DNA from: Neorhizobium huautlense
GTDB taxonomy: Bacteria > Pseudomonadota > Alphaproteobacteria > Rhizobiales > Rhizobiaceae
DNA length: 64,000 nt
NCBI RefSeq assembly: GCF_002968575.1
Contig: NZ_PVBM01000009.1
Coordinates: forward strand, 1-64,000
Direction of reading: 5' to 3'
Below are positions 33,415 to 40,704 of the stretch, piece by piece. The notes beneath the pieces were generated by a model. That model was not told where the DNA came from, did not search any database, and worked only from the letters and a program-made list of their open reading frames with translations. The first letter of the stretch is position 1, and each line of letters opens with the position of its first letter. The position numbers and the translations under genes were made by a program.

Positions 33415-33717
33415 TCAGCAAGTTTCATGCTCTCCAAGCAGTCGTCCGAGACGAACGATCTCGTCGGCGCACTTCATCAGCGTCACGGAAACCAGTTGAG
33501 GTGGCATCAGATCGAAACATGCCAAAAACCCCGGCAGATCCGCCGTGACGTCTCGTGTCACCGGAAGGATCTTGCCCATCTCCGCAAGCCGTTCCCGCTG
33601 GTCCTTGATCGTCGATGCGGCCCTATCGACAAGTCTCCTGCCTTCGGACATCGTAATCATATCGATCTGGTTGGCGGCTGCGAACAGCTCCCGAACGAAG
33701 TCAGACGTTGCCGGCAT
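33415..33717 (-). CDS. hypothetical protein
   Basis: A 100-residue protein from ATG 33717, with GGGGGAG nine bases upstream. Helical, acidic/basic mix with a central KDQRERLAEMGKILPVTRDV and a C-terminal LMPPQLVSVTLMKCADEIVRLGRLLGE. No family was recognised; the N-terminal helix could be a dimerisation or DNA-binding segment, but this is not shown. It is convergent with the small helical gene across the two hairpins. Confidence 0.6.
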   Translation of the reverse strand: MPATSDFVRELFAAANQIDMITMSEGRRLVDRAASTIKDQRERLAEMGKILPVTRDVTADLPGFLACFDLMPPQLVSVTLMKCADEIVRLGRLLGEHETC

Positions 33718-33889
33718 GGTTTGGTTCTCCCCCACATACACCAATCTGGAAACGAGACCTCAGATGCGCGTGCGCTCTCGGTAAGCGGCGGCGGCTGACG
33801 AACACCGATAGTGTTTTAACTGTGCAGTTTGCATTTGCGCCATGTTGAAGGACTGCGCGCCAGTCGATCGTTCGAGCGAAAATGTCGCT

Positions 33890-34012
33890 TCACTCGTGTT
33901 GCTTCGCCAGATGTAGGTAGTGGGATTGAGACGGTCCCTGGTTCACGGCTGCCACAAATGATGCTCCTGCAACCATCAGGGAGAATGCCAAGGAGACGTA
34001 TAACTTGATCAT
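33890..34012 (-). CDS. small ORF, 40 residues with hydrophobic N-terminus
   Basis: ATG 34012 opens a 40-residue peptide, MIKLYVSLAFSLMVAGASF followed by VAAVNQGPSQSHYLHLAKQHE. The first 22 residues form a typical signal or membrane helix; the rest is polar. No strong ribosome binding site is seen. The main support is context: on the minus strand, 73 bp upstream, lies the same 18-bp direct-repeat sequence that precedes the small gene at 32999, so both may be switched on by the SARP-like activator. An 85-codon frame from 34073 overlaps it but is Arg/Ser/Cys-rich and unlikely. Confidence 0.4.
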   Translation of the reverse strand: MIKLYVSLAFSLMVAGASFVAAVNQGPSQSHYLHLAKQHE

Positions 34013-34085
34013 CGAAAATTGCTCGTCGGATAAATGCTCTTAACGGACAGTTTTCATACCTTAGTGCATTCATTGGCCGCCGCCG

Positions 34086-34103
34086 CGTGACATCGGCGTG
34101 ACA
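34086..34103 (-). promoter_or_regulatory. second copy of the SARP-like direct repeat
   Basis: On the minus strand TGTCACGCCGATGTCACG, an exact copy of 32921-32938 in opposite orientation, with the two TGTCACG units 11 bp apart. It lies 73 bp upstream of the 40-residue ORF at 34012. Identity over 18 bp within 1.2 kb is far beyond chance for unique DNA. Confidence 0.55.
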
Positions 34104-34210
34104 ATCGTTTGAGCATGTTTCGCGGATCGGATGGAGCTAAAGAGGGCCGCTTGTTTGTTCGGCAAAATCGCCCATCAACGAGGCGCGTGCGACTTGGAGG
34201 TCGTGAGAAC

Positions 34211-34381
34211 TCACTCATCCAGGGTCGGCGCGACTCCCTCGGTCTTCGCGGTTTCGGTCGAGTTGACGGCGTGGATAAACACCGGCCGGTGGGGGATCCG
34301 TTCGCTACCGGTCTTTCCATTCGCGCGGCGAAAGCATGCGTGGCGCCCATGATCAGGATGAGAAAAGCGAAAGGCCAGCAT
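34211..34381 (-). CDS. small ORF, 56 residues, doubtful
   Basis: ATG 34381 to TGA 34211 encodes 56 residues ending RPVFIHAVNSTETAKTEG followed by VAPTLDE, a natural-looking C-terminus. An overlapping frame reads a good signal peptide (FAFLILIMGATHAFAA) just upstream, so the original gene may have been a small exported protein broken by one frameshift near 34320-34335. AGAGAG abuts the ATG, which is poor spacing. It may be a decayed gene. Confidence 0.3.
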   Translation of the reverse strand: MLAFRFSHPDHGRHACFRRANGKTGSERIPHRPVFIHAVNSTETAKTEGVAPTLDE

Positions 34382-34686
34382 CTCTCTGGCGGAGTTCCGG
34401 GAGGGATCCCCAGTGGGTTCCGCACAACGAGCAATCTTGTCGCGGTCGACGACCGGTAGTCGGAATTCTGCTGGTCGCAGAAGTCTTTGCCGACGAGGCT
34501 CAGGACGATGAGAACTCTACGCTGGGTAAGTTCGTTCGAAATCGGAACGACTGCATGCAGCCCCAGATGAATGTCAAATAAGCCAAGCTATTGTTATGGC
34601 GTCGATCTCAAACAGCGCGTCGTTCCCTTGGACATGCTATTCAGCGTTCCTGCCGTTGTGGTAGCCGCGCTATTACGGAAGCCAGC

Positions 34687-34963
34687 CTAAGGCCTCTTGG
34701 CAATCGGCAAAAGTCTGCAGATCGGCTCGACCCCGAGCACCGAGCGGTTTGCATCGATGAAGGAGATCATCGCTTCAGTGGGCGCTCGAGCTCCGCCTGG
34801 GCAAAATATGCAGAGGCCTTGCGCAAAATCTCATTGGCCTGACGAAGTTCGCGGTTCTCCCGCTCCAGTGCCTTCATCTTCTCCGCGACGTCACTCGGCA
34901 AACCCGCACGCTTGCCGCTGTCCACTTCAACCTTCCTCACCCACTCGTTTGATGACAGTCACC
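34687..34963 (-). mobile_element. IS3 family insertion sequence remnant (orfA 3' end and orfB 5' end)
   Basis: On the minus strand from about 34960, [17 protein letters not shown], then [17 protein letters not shown] and [19 protein letters not shown] ending RPLKR at TGA 34767-34769 is the leucine-zipper C-terminus of an IS3-type OrfA. OrfB starts at ATG 34770 overlapping that stop (ATGA), reads [24 protein letters not shown] and breaks off at TAG 34687. Both ends are truncated and no inverted repeats are seen. The right break lies 10 bp from the IRO box of the iron transporter. Confidence 0.85.
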
Positions 34964-34973
34964 CCAATTATCT

Positions 34974-34988
34974 TGACAAAATAAATCA
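34974..34988 (+). promoter_or_regulatory. IRO-type iron-responsive box (RirA site)
   Basis: TGACAAAATAAATCA fits the rhizobial IRO pattern TGA-N9-TCA recognised by RirA under iron sufficiency. The first half overlaps a TTGACA (34973-34978) that could be the -35 element, so bound RirA would block polymerase. It lies 44 bp upstream of the iron-type binding protein gene, which suits repression in iron-replete cells. Confidence 0.6.
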
Positions 34989-35032
34989 TATTTACGATTG
35001 GATATGCGTCATAGAATTTCTAGGGGGTTTTC

Positions 35033-36118
35033 ATGCTTTTCAGACGGAACAAGCTAGCGATTACAGTTGCATTCGTTTTTGCGCAGCCAATGGTCGCAAC
35101 CGCTGATCCGATCACCATCATCGACCACGAGAACCGCACCGTCACACTGCCAAAGCCGGTCAAGCGGATCGCATCGATCCCGATCCCGATGGCTTCGACC
35201 ATCATCGCCATGGACGGCGGAACCTCGAAGCTGGTCGGCATGAACCCGACCGCCAAGTCGGCGATCGTCGAGGGCGTGCTCGGCAAGATCTTCCCCGAGG
35301 CCAAGGACATTCCTTCCGATATCACCGCGCCGAACTTCATTCCGAACGTCGAGGAACTGGCCGCCACCAATCCCGAGCTCGTCATCCAGTGGGCCGATCG
35401 CGGCCCGGACCTGGTCGACCCGATCGTCAATGCCGGCCTGACCGCCCTTTTGATCTCCTACGGCACGGAGGAGAAGACCAAGCAGTACCAGGCCATGGTG
35501 GCGACCGCGATGGGCAAGCCCGAACGGGCGGAGATGATCAATGGCTGGCGTGACCAGGTGGCCGCCGAAATGGCGGCGAAGTCGAAGGAGATTCCGGCGG
35601 AGCAGAAGCCGAAAGTCCTCTATCTCGGCCGCGCCCTCGAAAGTCTGACGGCATCTGGCGACAAGGGGAACTACAACGCCTTCTACATCAATCTGGTCGG
35701 CGCCACTTCGGCCTCCGCCAATCTCGAGGGCCAGGGCACGACGATCAGCCCGGAGCAGATCGCCGAGTGGAACCCGGATGTCATTCTCCTCAACAGTTTC
35801 GAGGCCAAGCTCGGCCTTGAGCGGATCTATGACGACCCGATCCTGTCGCTGACCAAGGCCGCCCAGGAAAAGCGCGTCTACAAGATGCCGCTTGGCGGCT
35901 ATCGCTGGGATCCGCCGAACCAAGAAAGCCCAATGACCTGGATGTGGCTCGCCAATCTCCTGCATCCCGACGTCTTCCAGTACGACCTGCGCGGCGAGAT
36001 GAAAAAGGCCTACAAGACGCTCTACGCCTACGACCTGACCGACGAGGACATCGACGGCATCCTGTGGATCGGCATGCAGGGCGACGCCACCGACTACGCC
36101 CAGTTCAAGGCGAAGTAG
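35033..36118 (+). CDS. periplasmic binding protein of a FecCD-type (iron/siderophore) ABC importer
   Basis: A 361-residue periplasmic binding protein. The N-terminal signal (NKLAITVAFVFAQPMVATA) is cleaved near ADPITI. The mature part has the Fe-B12-type fold: ITIIDHENRTVTLPKPVKRIASIP, LVGMNP, NVEELAATNPELVIQW, then a long helix linking domains and DVILLNSFEAKLG. It binds a metal chelate, probably Fe(III)-siderophore or another metallophore, and hands it to the permease. It is the first gene of a five-gene operon with one-base or overlapping joints (36116-36120). Control by RirA is suggested by the IRO box. Confidence 0.85.
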   Translation: MLFRRNKLAITVAFVFAQPMVATADPITIIDHENRTVTLPKPVKRIASIPIPMASTIIAMDGGTSKLVGMNPTAKSAIVEGVLGKIFPEAKDIPSDITAPNFIPNVEELAATNPELVIQWADRGPDLVDPIVNAGLTALLISYGTEEKTKQYQAMVATAMGKPERAEMINGWRDQVAAEMAAKSKEIPAEQKPKVLYLGRALESLTASGDKGNYNAFYINLVGATSASANLEGQGTTISPEQIAEWNPDVILLNSFEAKLGLERIYDDPILSLTKAAQEKRVYKMPLGGYRWDPPNQESPMTWMWLANLLHPDVFQYDLRGEMKKAYKTLYAYDLTDEDIDGILWIGMQGDATDYAQFKAK

Positions 36119-36119
36119 G

Positions 36120-37172
36120 ATGGCGATGGCGGCGACGGAGAGCGGGCGCCAAAGCCTGATCGGTTTGCGGATCGGTGCGTTCGGGCTTATGGTGCTGGCG
36201 CTGATTGCCGCCATGCTGTTTTCGATCGGCGCCGGACGCTTTTCCGTCGACGTGCCGCGGATCGGCGAGATCCTGCTGGCGGCGATCCTCAACCCGGATG
36301 CCGCGCCGACCCAGATGGACGAGCGCATCGTGCTGCTCGTGCGCCTGCCGCGCGTGCTTCTGGCGGCGCTGTCAGGCGCGGCGCTCGCCGTCGGTGGCGC
36401 GGCCCTGCAGGGCGTGTTCCGCAATCCGCTGGTCTCGCCGCAGGTGCTCGGCATCAGCCAGGGGGCCGCTTTTGGCGGAGCGCTCGCCATCCTGTTTGGC
36501 TATTCCGGTGTCGTGCTGCTCGGCATGGCCTTCCTGCTCGGCCTGTCGGCGCTGGTGCTGGTCGGGCTTCTTGCCCGTATCAACGGTCGCACCGAGGTGA
36601 TCACGGTCATCCTCGCCGGCATGATCGTCGGGGCGCTGTTCGCGGCGTTGGTGTCCGTCGTGCAGTTCGTCGCCGATCCCAATACCTCGCTGCCGGCCAT
36701 CGTCTACTGGCTGATGGGTTCGTTCTCGACCGCTACCTGGCCGCGCCTGTGGCTCGCCGTGCCGGGCATGGGGCTTGGTCTCATCGCCGTCTGGCTGTTG
36801 CGCTATCGGCTCAACCTTTTGGCGCTGGAGGAGCAAGAAGCCCGGTCGCTCGGCGTCAATCCGGACCGCGAGCGCTGGTACATCTTCACCGCCATTTCGC
36901 TGATGACCGGAACCTCGGTAGCGGTCGCCGGCATCATCGGCTGGATCGGGCTCGTCGTGCCGCATGCCGCGCGTATCCTCGTCGGCGAGGACCACCGCGC
37001 GCTGATCCCGGCATCGGCACTGCTGGGCGCGGCCTACTTGACACTGATCGACACCATGGCGCGCACTCTGACGGCGGCGGAGATCCCGCTTGGCGTGCTG
37101 ACCGCGCTGGTCGGCGCGCCGGTGTTCGGCTATCTGCTGCGCCGCCATTTCAAGGAGACGAACCGGACATGA
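36120..37172 (+). CDS. FecCD family ABC transporter permease
   Basis: A 350-residue permease with about 10 transmembrane helices: FGLMVLALIAAMLFSIGAG, RLPRVLLAALSGAALAVGGAALQGVFRNPLVSPQVLGISQGAAFG (the canonical FecCD stretch), TSVAVAGIIGWIGLVVPHAARI. It builds the homodimeric channel of the importer. ATG 36120 is one base after the stop of the binding-protein gene; its own stop overlaps the ATPase ATG (ATGA). Confidence 0.88.
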   Translation: MAMAATESGRQSLIGLRIGAFGLMVLALIAAMLFSIGAGRFSVDVPRIGEILLAAILNPDAAPTQMDERIVLLVRLPRVLLAALSGAALAVGGAALQGVFRNPLVSPQVLGISQGAAFGGALAILFGYSGVVLLGMAFLLGLSALVLVGLLARINGRTEVITVILAGMIVGALFAALVSVVQFVADPNTSLPAIVYWLMGSFSTATWPRLWLAVPGMGLGLIAVWLLRYRLNLLALEEQEARSLGVNPDRERWYIFTAISLMTGTSVAVAGIIGWIGLVVPHAARILVGEDHRALIPASALLGAAYLTLIDTMARTLTAAEIPLGVLTALVGAPVFGYLLRRHFKETNRT

Positions 37173-37927
37173 TCGGCCTTGAAGACGCCTCCGTCTCGTT
37201 TGGCGCCCGCACGCTGTTTTCCGGCATCAGCTTCACCGTGCCGGTCGGCCGGTCGATGGCGGTGCTCGGCCCCAATGGCCGCGGCAAGACGACGCTTTTG
37301 CGCGCCCTGCTCGGCTTCCAGCCGCTGGTGAAGGGTCGCCGCAGCGCTCCGAAAATCGCTGGCTACGTGCCGCAGCACGGCGCCTCGCAGGCCAAGCTTT
37401 CCGGCCTCGATGTCGTGATCATGGGCCGGGCGGCGCGGCTTGGCCTGTTCGGCCAGCCCTCGGCCGACGACCGCGCGGCGGCCGAGGAGGCGCTGGCCGA
37501 GGTCGGCGCCTGCCATCTGACCGAGCTTCGCTACGACCGCATGTCCGGCGGCCAGCGACAGATGGTGCTGATCGCCCGGGCCATCGCCACCGGATCGCCG
37601 GCGCTGGTCTTCGACGAGCCGACCTCGGCACTCGATCTCGGCAACCAGTCGCGCACGCTGGAACTCCTGAACATGCTGAGACTTCGCCGCAACAAGGCGA
37701 TCCTGTTCACCACCCACGATCCCAACCATGCGCTGGCGGCGGCCGACGACGTGCTGTTGATGATGCCGGAAGGGCGTGAGATGCACGGCACCGTCGCCGA
37801 GATGCTCGAGCCCGACAAACTGTCGGAACTTTACGGCGTGGCGATGCGATGGGTGGACGTCCCCGGACCGACGGGCGAGACGCGCCGGGCAATCCTGCCG
37901 GCCTTCGCCGGGATAGAGGCAGCATGA
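37169..37927 (+). CDS. ABC transporter ATP-binding protein of the FecCD system
   Basis: A 252-residue ATPase of the FecE/FepC class. Walker A GPNGRGKTT is near residue 33, signature MSGGQRQMVLIARAI, Walker B LVFDEPTSALD, H-loop TTHDPNHAL. ATG 37169 overlaps the permease stop; the frame is open upstream inside the permease but is not protein-like there. The next gene again overlaps by ATGA, showing tight coupling with two non-standard partners. Confidence 0.88.
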   Translation: MIGLEDASVSFGARTLFSGISFTVPVGRSMAVLGPNGRGKTTLLRALLGFQPLVKGRRSAPKIAGYVPQHGASQAKLSGLDVVIMGRAARLGLFGQPSADDRAAAEEALAEVGACHLTELRYDRMSGGQRQMVLIARAIATGSPALVFDEPTSALDLGNQSRTLELLNMLRLRRNKAILFTTHDPNHALAAADDVLLMMPEGREMHGTVAEMLEPDKLSELYGVAMRWVDVPGPTGETRRAILPAFAGIEAA

Positions 37928-39234
37928 CCACGATCTACCTGAAATCAGCGTATGAGGCCCCGTCCGAGGCGGTGAAGGCGGCCGCGGCCGAGGGTCTGGT
38001 GACGATCGTCGAGCAGCCGGCGCTGAACGCCGACATGCTTCTGGCCCACAAGGGCCTGATCACCGGCAACCAGCTCGACCAGAACGCCATGGCCCTGATG
38101 CGCGAGGCGCTCGCCGCCTTCCTCGACGCCGGCGGACGCTGGTTCTTCAATGGCCACATGGTGCGGCCGCTGGTCGAGGGTATGAGCCAGTACCGGCCGA
38201 TCGAGGCGCCGAAGCGCGCCGATTTCGACCTTTCCCCGGTCAATGCCCATCCGCTGTTTTCCGGCATCGAGCTTTCCAAGCTCGAGACCAACAAGGGCGT
38301 GGCGGGCTTTTACGGCCGGGGTTGCAATCCGCTACCCGAAGGTGCCGTGGCGGTCAACGGTCTGGGACCGGCGCGGGTGCCGGTCGACTGGGTCTGGGCG
38401 CGGCCGAAAGGCGGGCGGATCTTTTCCCATGCCGGCAATGACCTCGGCTCGAGGGGGCTGGAATGGAACCTGTCGGGCGAACTGACACGGCGCATGATCG
38501 ACTGGACGCTTGGCGGACCCTGCCTCGACCCATGGCCTTCAGCGCCTGCGTTACCGGCCGCCGAGCTGCCGCTTGCCGCGCCCGAAACCTATGGCGGCAT
38601 GCGCATGTCGAGCCGGACGGGACGGCGCGTCGTCGCGCTATCCTGCGGCACCTATTACAATATCCGCAGCCTGGAAGGACCGCGCTACACGGAGGTATTC
38701 GACGTGATCTGCGCGCCCGAAGAGCTCGCCGACATCCTGCGCCCCGACGATATTCTCTGGGTTCCATGCCGTACGCCGGCGCAGCGCATGATCGCCCAGA
38801 AGGACGTGATCGCTCGCCATCTCACGGCCGGAGGCACGGTGGTGGCGCTCGGCGAGAGCCGGTCGGATCTCTGGCTGCCGCATGTCGACTTCACCGGTAC
38901 GCCGACGAACTGGTGGTGGTGGCTCGATCCGGCCGCCAATCTCGGCGTGCGCGTCACCGAGGCCGCTGCCAGCCATCCGCTGATGGCGGGTATCGGCGAC
39001 AACGAAGCAACCTGGCATCTGCATGGTTGGTTCACGCCGCCGGACGACGCCACCGTTCTCGCTCGCGATGGCGAAGACCGGGCGATCCTTTACGAGGACA
39101 AGGTCACGACATCGGGAACAATGATCCTCTCCTCACTCGATCCGATGTTCCATCACGGTTCGCATTTCATGCCGGCGACGACACGCTTCCTCGACCGGCT
39201 CGTCCCCAATCTGAGGGCCTATGCCCATGTCTAA
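37924..39234 (+). CDS. unrecognised protein with glutamine-amidotransferase-like regions, iron-type ABC operon
   Basis: A 436-residue protein from ATG 37924, overlapping the ATPase stop. Two similar halves look like class I glutamine-amidotransferase-like (ThuA/GATase) folds: SAYEAPSEAVKAAAAEGLVTIVEQPAL with FFNGHMVRPLVEGMSQY and HPLFSGIELSKLETNKGVAGFYGRG, and the second half ALSCGTYYNIRSLEGPRYTEVFDVI, DDILWVPCRTPAQRMI, GGTVVALGESRSDLWL, HPLMAGIGDNEATWHLHGWF. No classical catalytic triad was identified. It is soluble, without signal peptide. The operon position suggests processing of the imported metallophore or sensing of it; the activity is not known. Confidence 0.7.
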   Translation: MTTIYLKSAYEAPSEAVKAAAAEGLVTIVEQPALNADMLLAHKGLITGNQLDQNAMALMREALAAFLDAGGRWFFNGHMVRPLVEGMSQYRPIEAPKRADFDLSPVNAHPLFSGIELSKLETNKGVAGFYGRGCNPLPEGAVAVNGLGPARVPVDWVWARPKGGRIFSHAGNDLGSRGLEWNLSGELTRRMIDWTLGGPCLDPWPSAPALPAAELPLAAPETYGGMRMSSRTGRRVVALSCGTYYNIRSLEGPRYTEVFDVICAPEELADILRPDDILWVPCRTPAQRMIAQKDVIARHLTAGGTVVALGESRSDLWLPHVDFTGTPTNWWWWLDPAANLGVRVTEAAASHPLMAGIGDNEATWHLHGWFTPPDDATVLARDGEDRAILYEDKVTTSGTMILSSLDPMFHHGSHFMPATTRFLDRLVPNLRAYAHV

Positions 39235-39736
39235 CGAGATCACCGTCCTCGACAACGGACACCCGATAAGCTTCACCTTTGACAGCATCAACGCCTATCA
39301 CGGCGGCGGCTTTCCCGGCGGCGTCGCGCATGCGCTGAAGGCCATGCAAGCGGCGTTTCCGCTATTGTCCGACACGCCGCTGGAGCGGCGCGAGGTGCTG
39401 ATTGTGACCGCTTTTTCCGGTCCCGGCGGCCGCGACGCGCTGGAAATGGTGACCCGGGCGCTGACCGAGGGGCGGCTGACCATCGACAAATCGATCGGCG
39501 GCAAGGACATTATTTCAGATCCTCCCGGTCCCTATGTGTTTCGCTTCAGCTATCGCGGGCGGACCGCCGAAGCCGTGATCAAGCCCGGACATGTGAAGGA
39601 AGAGTTCGTCACGCTGGGCGCCAAGAGGGACAAGACGCCCGACGAGATCGCCCGCCACGAGGAGCTGAAGGCGGAGATGGCTTATCGCCTGCTGCCTATC
39701 CCTGCACACGAGGTGTATGGCGTAAGGACCGTTTGA
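39221..39736 (+). CDS. FmdE-like protein
   Basis: A 171-residue protein; the start is ATG 39221 (overlapping the previous gene by 14 bases) or ATG 39227. The pattern AYHGGGFPGGVAHALKAMQ, then VLIVTAFSGPGGRDALEMVTRALTEGRLTI and YVFRFSY, parallels the FmdE family (FHGHxCPG..., SCAVDAIQVLTG...) found in formylmethanofuran dehydrogenase loci and in some metal-transport operons. The Cys residues that normally bind metal are absent; Gly and His take their place. The function is unknown; a role in metal insertion or release after uptake is inferred from the operon. Confidence 0.55.
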   Translation: MPMSNEITVLDNGHPISFTFDSINAYHGGGFPGGVAHALKAMQAAFPLLSDTPLERREVLIVTAFSGPGGRDALEMVTRALTEGRLTIDKSIGGKDIISDPPGPYVFRFSYRGRTAEAVIKPGHVKEEFVTLGAKRDKTPDEIARHEELKAEMAYRLLPIPAHEVYGVRTV

Positions 39737-40035
39737 TCCAGATCTGACCGAGAAATCCAACATATCGCGCGTGAATGGCTGCGGTCAGAGTTCTTAGCCG
39801 GTCCTGAATGCTGCTCTCATTAGCCTTGAGCAGCGGACTTTCAGTCAGAGCCTCGTCAGGCGGTTAGCAAGGAAAGGCGCCCTTCGAGTTAGAAGCCCGC
39901 AAGACGATCATGGGTTTAACTGATCATCGTGGCGCAAGCTGAATGCCAAATCGTCGCTCCCGCAAAGGCGCGAGGGATCTTTTCCGGACATTCCGTAACC
40001 ATGCGGGTGTCGCCCTAACGAACAAAGAGACCGGA
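39737..40035. other. intergenic stretch, nothing recognised
   Basis: About 300 bp after the FmdE-like gene without a supported gene, hairpin with T tract or repeat. The right end leads into the broken monooxygenase gene. Confidence 0.4.
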
Positions 40036-40276
40036 ATGGCTGACCTCACCAACGTGGCCTACTTCACGGCGAAGCCGGGCCGCTCGCGATGAACTGCTTC
40101 GGCTCGTCTCTCCCTCCCGCAAGGAGGAAGGCTGCCTACGCTACGAGACCCACCAGTCCAATGACGTTCCCGACGCGTGGATGATGCTCGAAGACTGGCG
40201 GCACGCCTCGGATTTCAAACTGAATAAGAGCGCTACTCGCAAGGGCCTCGTGGGAGGAACGCAGTTCCCAACCTAG
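40036..40276 (+). pseudogene. antibiotic-biosynthesis-type monooxygenase (ABM domain), frameshifted
   Basis: ATG 40036 begins MADLTNVAYFTAKPGRS, the usual ABM/YgiN start, and meets TGA after 18 codons. If one C near 40085-40088 is dropped the frame continues with DELLRLVSPSRKEEGCLRYETHQ and DAWMMLEDWRHASDF, the family core. Past DF the sequence no longer fits and the frame ends at TAG 40274-40276, so the last strand and helix (usually to about 95-100 residues) are missing as well. Members are cofactor-free oxygenases of quinones or quinols; this copy cannot work. Confidence 0.75.
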
Positions 40277-40356
40277 CAATGGCTTGGGATGGCGGGGGTT
40301 ATAGCTACCGGCGATCGACTTTGGCCTTCGTCTTGTTTCAAGGAAGAAAAGCCGCC

Positions 40357-40689
40357 TCAAACCGCCGCTCCTGTATAGAAGCGGATACGGTTGATGAAAT
40401 CATCCATATGAAAATAGGTTCTGGGCTCCCCTGATTGGTGTCGGTGAATGAAGACCTCGTAGTTGATGATAGGATGATGGCCTCCGGCCCTGACTTCGCG
40501 GACATGTCTCGTTCCGGTCACGACGACATCATAATGATCCTGTCTGAGCGACGTTAAAAATTCTTCATGATCTGCAACCGCCGCGGCCAAATAACCTTGG
40601 GACGCAAGGCTCTCCAGGAGTTTGCCCGCGATATCGCGATGAGGAACGTAAAGGAGAATGCGGTGTACGGCATGAAGTAATTTGGTCAC
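40357..40689 (-). CDS. receiver-like small protein
   Basis: A 110-residue protein with GTG start at 40689. The N-terminal two thirds follow the beta-alpha pattern of a response-regulator receiver (HRILLYVPHRDIAGKLLESLASQGYLAAAVADHEEFLTSL, HYDVVVTGTRHV), but the acidic pair and the phosphoacceptor Asp are replaced (VPHRD; VVVTGT), so it cannot be phosphorylated in the normal way. The C-terminus (YFHMDDFINRIRFYTGAAV) is unlike receivers. It is 15 bp after the glycosyltransferase gene on the same strand and probably its operon partner, perhaps as a stand-alone regulatory domain. Confidence 0.6.
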   Translation of the reverse strand: MTKLLHAVHRILLYVPHRDIAGKLLESLASQGYLAAAVADHEEFLTSLRQDHYDVVVTGTRHVREVRAGGHHPIINYEVFIHRHQSGEPRTYFHMDDFINRIRFYTGAAV

Positions 40690-40704
40690 GGCAAAAGGAC
40701 CTAC

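Larger units (their letters stand above)
33718..34686. other. region of small ORFs and a repeated regulatory sequence
   Basis: About 970 bp without a large gene. It contains two small minus-strand ORFs described separately (33890-34012 and 34211-34381) and the inverted second copy of the TGTCACGCC direct repeat (34086-34103). The remainder holds no recognisable feature up to the IS3 remnant. Confidence 0.45.

Noticed and set aside
33816-34073. Minus-strand open frame of 85 codons after the second SARP-like site
   Set aside because: Arg/Ser/Cys-rich with no structure; the overlapping 40-residue frame with a signal-like helix is more convincing.
35054-36490. Minus-strand open frame of 478 codons across the iron-type binding protein and permease
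   Set aside because: Antisense to a strongly supported operon; the Arg/His/Asp-rich composition is the mirror of GC-rich codon use.
37169-37927. Heme-importer (HmuV) identity for the FecE-type ATPase
   Set aside because: No hemS/hmuT-type neighbour, and the binding protein looks like the general Fe-chelate class; only the family level is supported.
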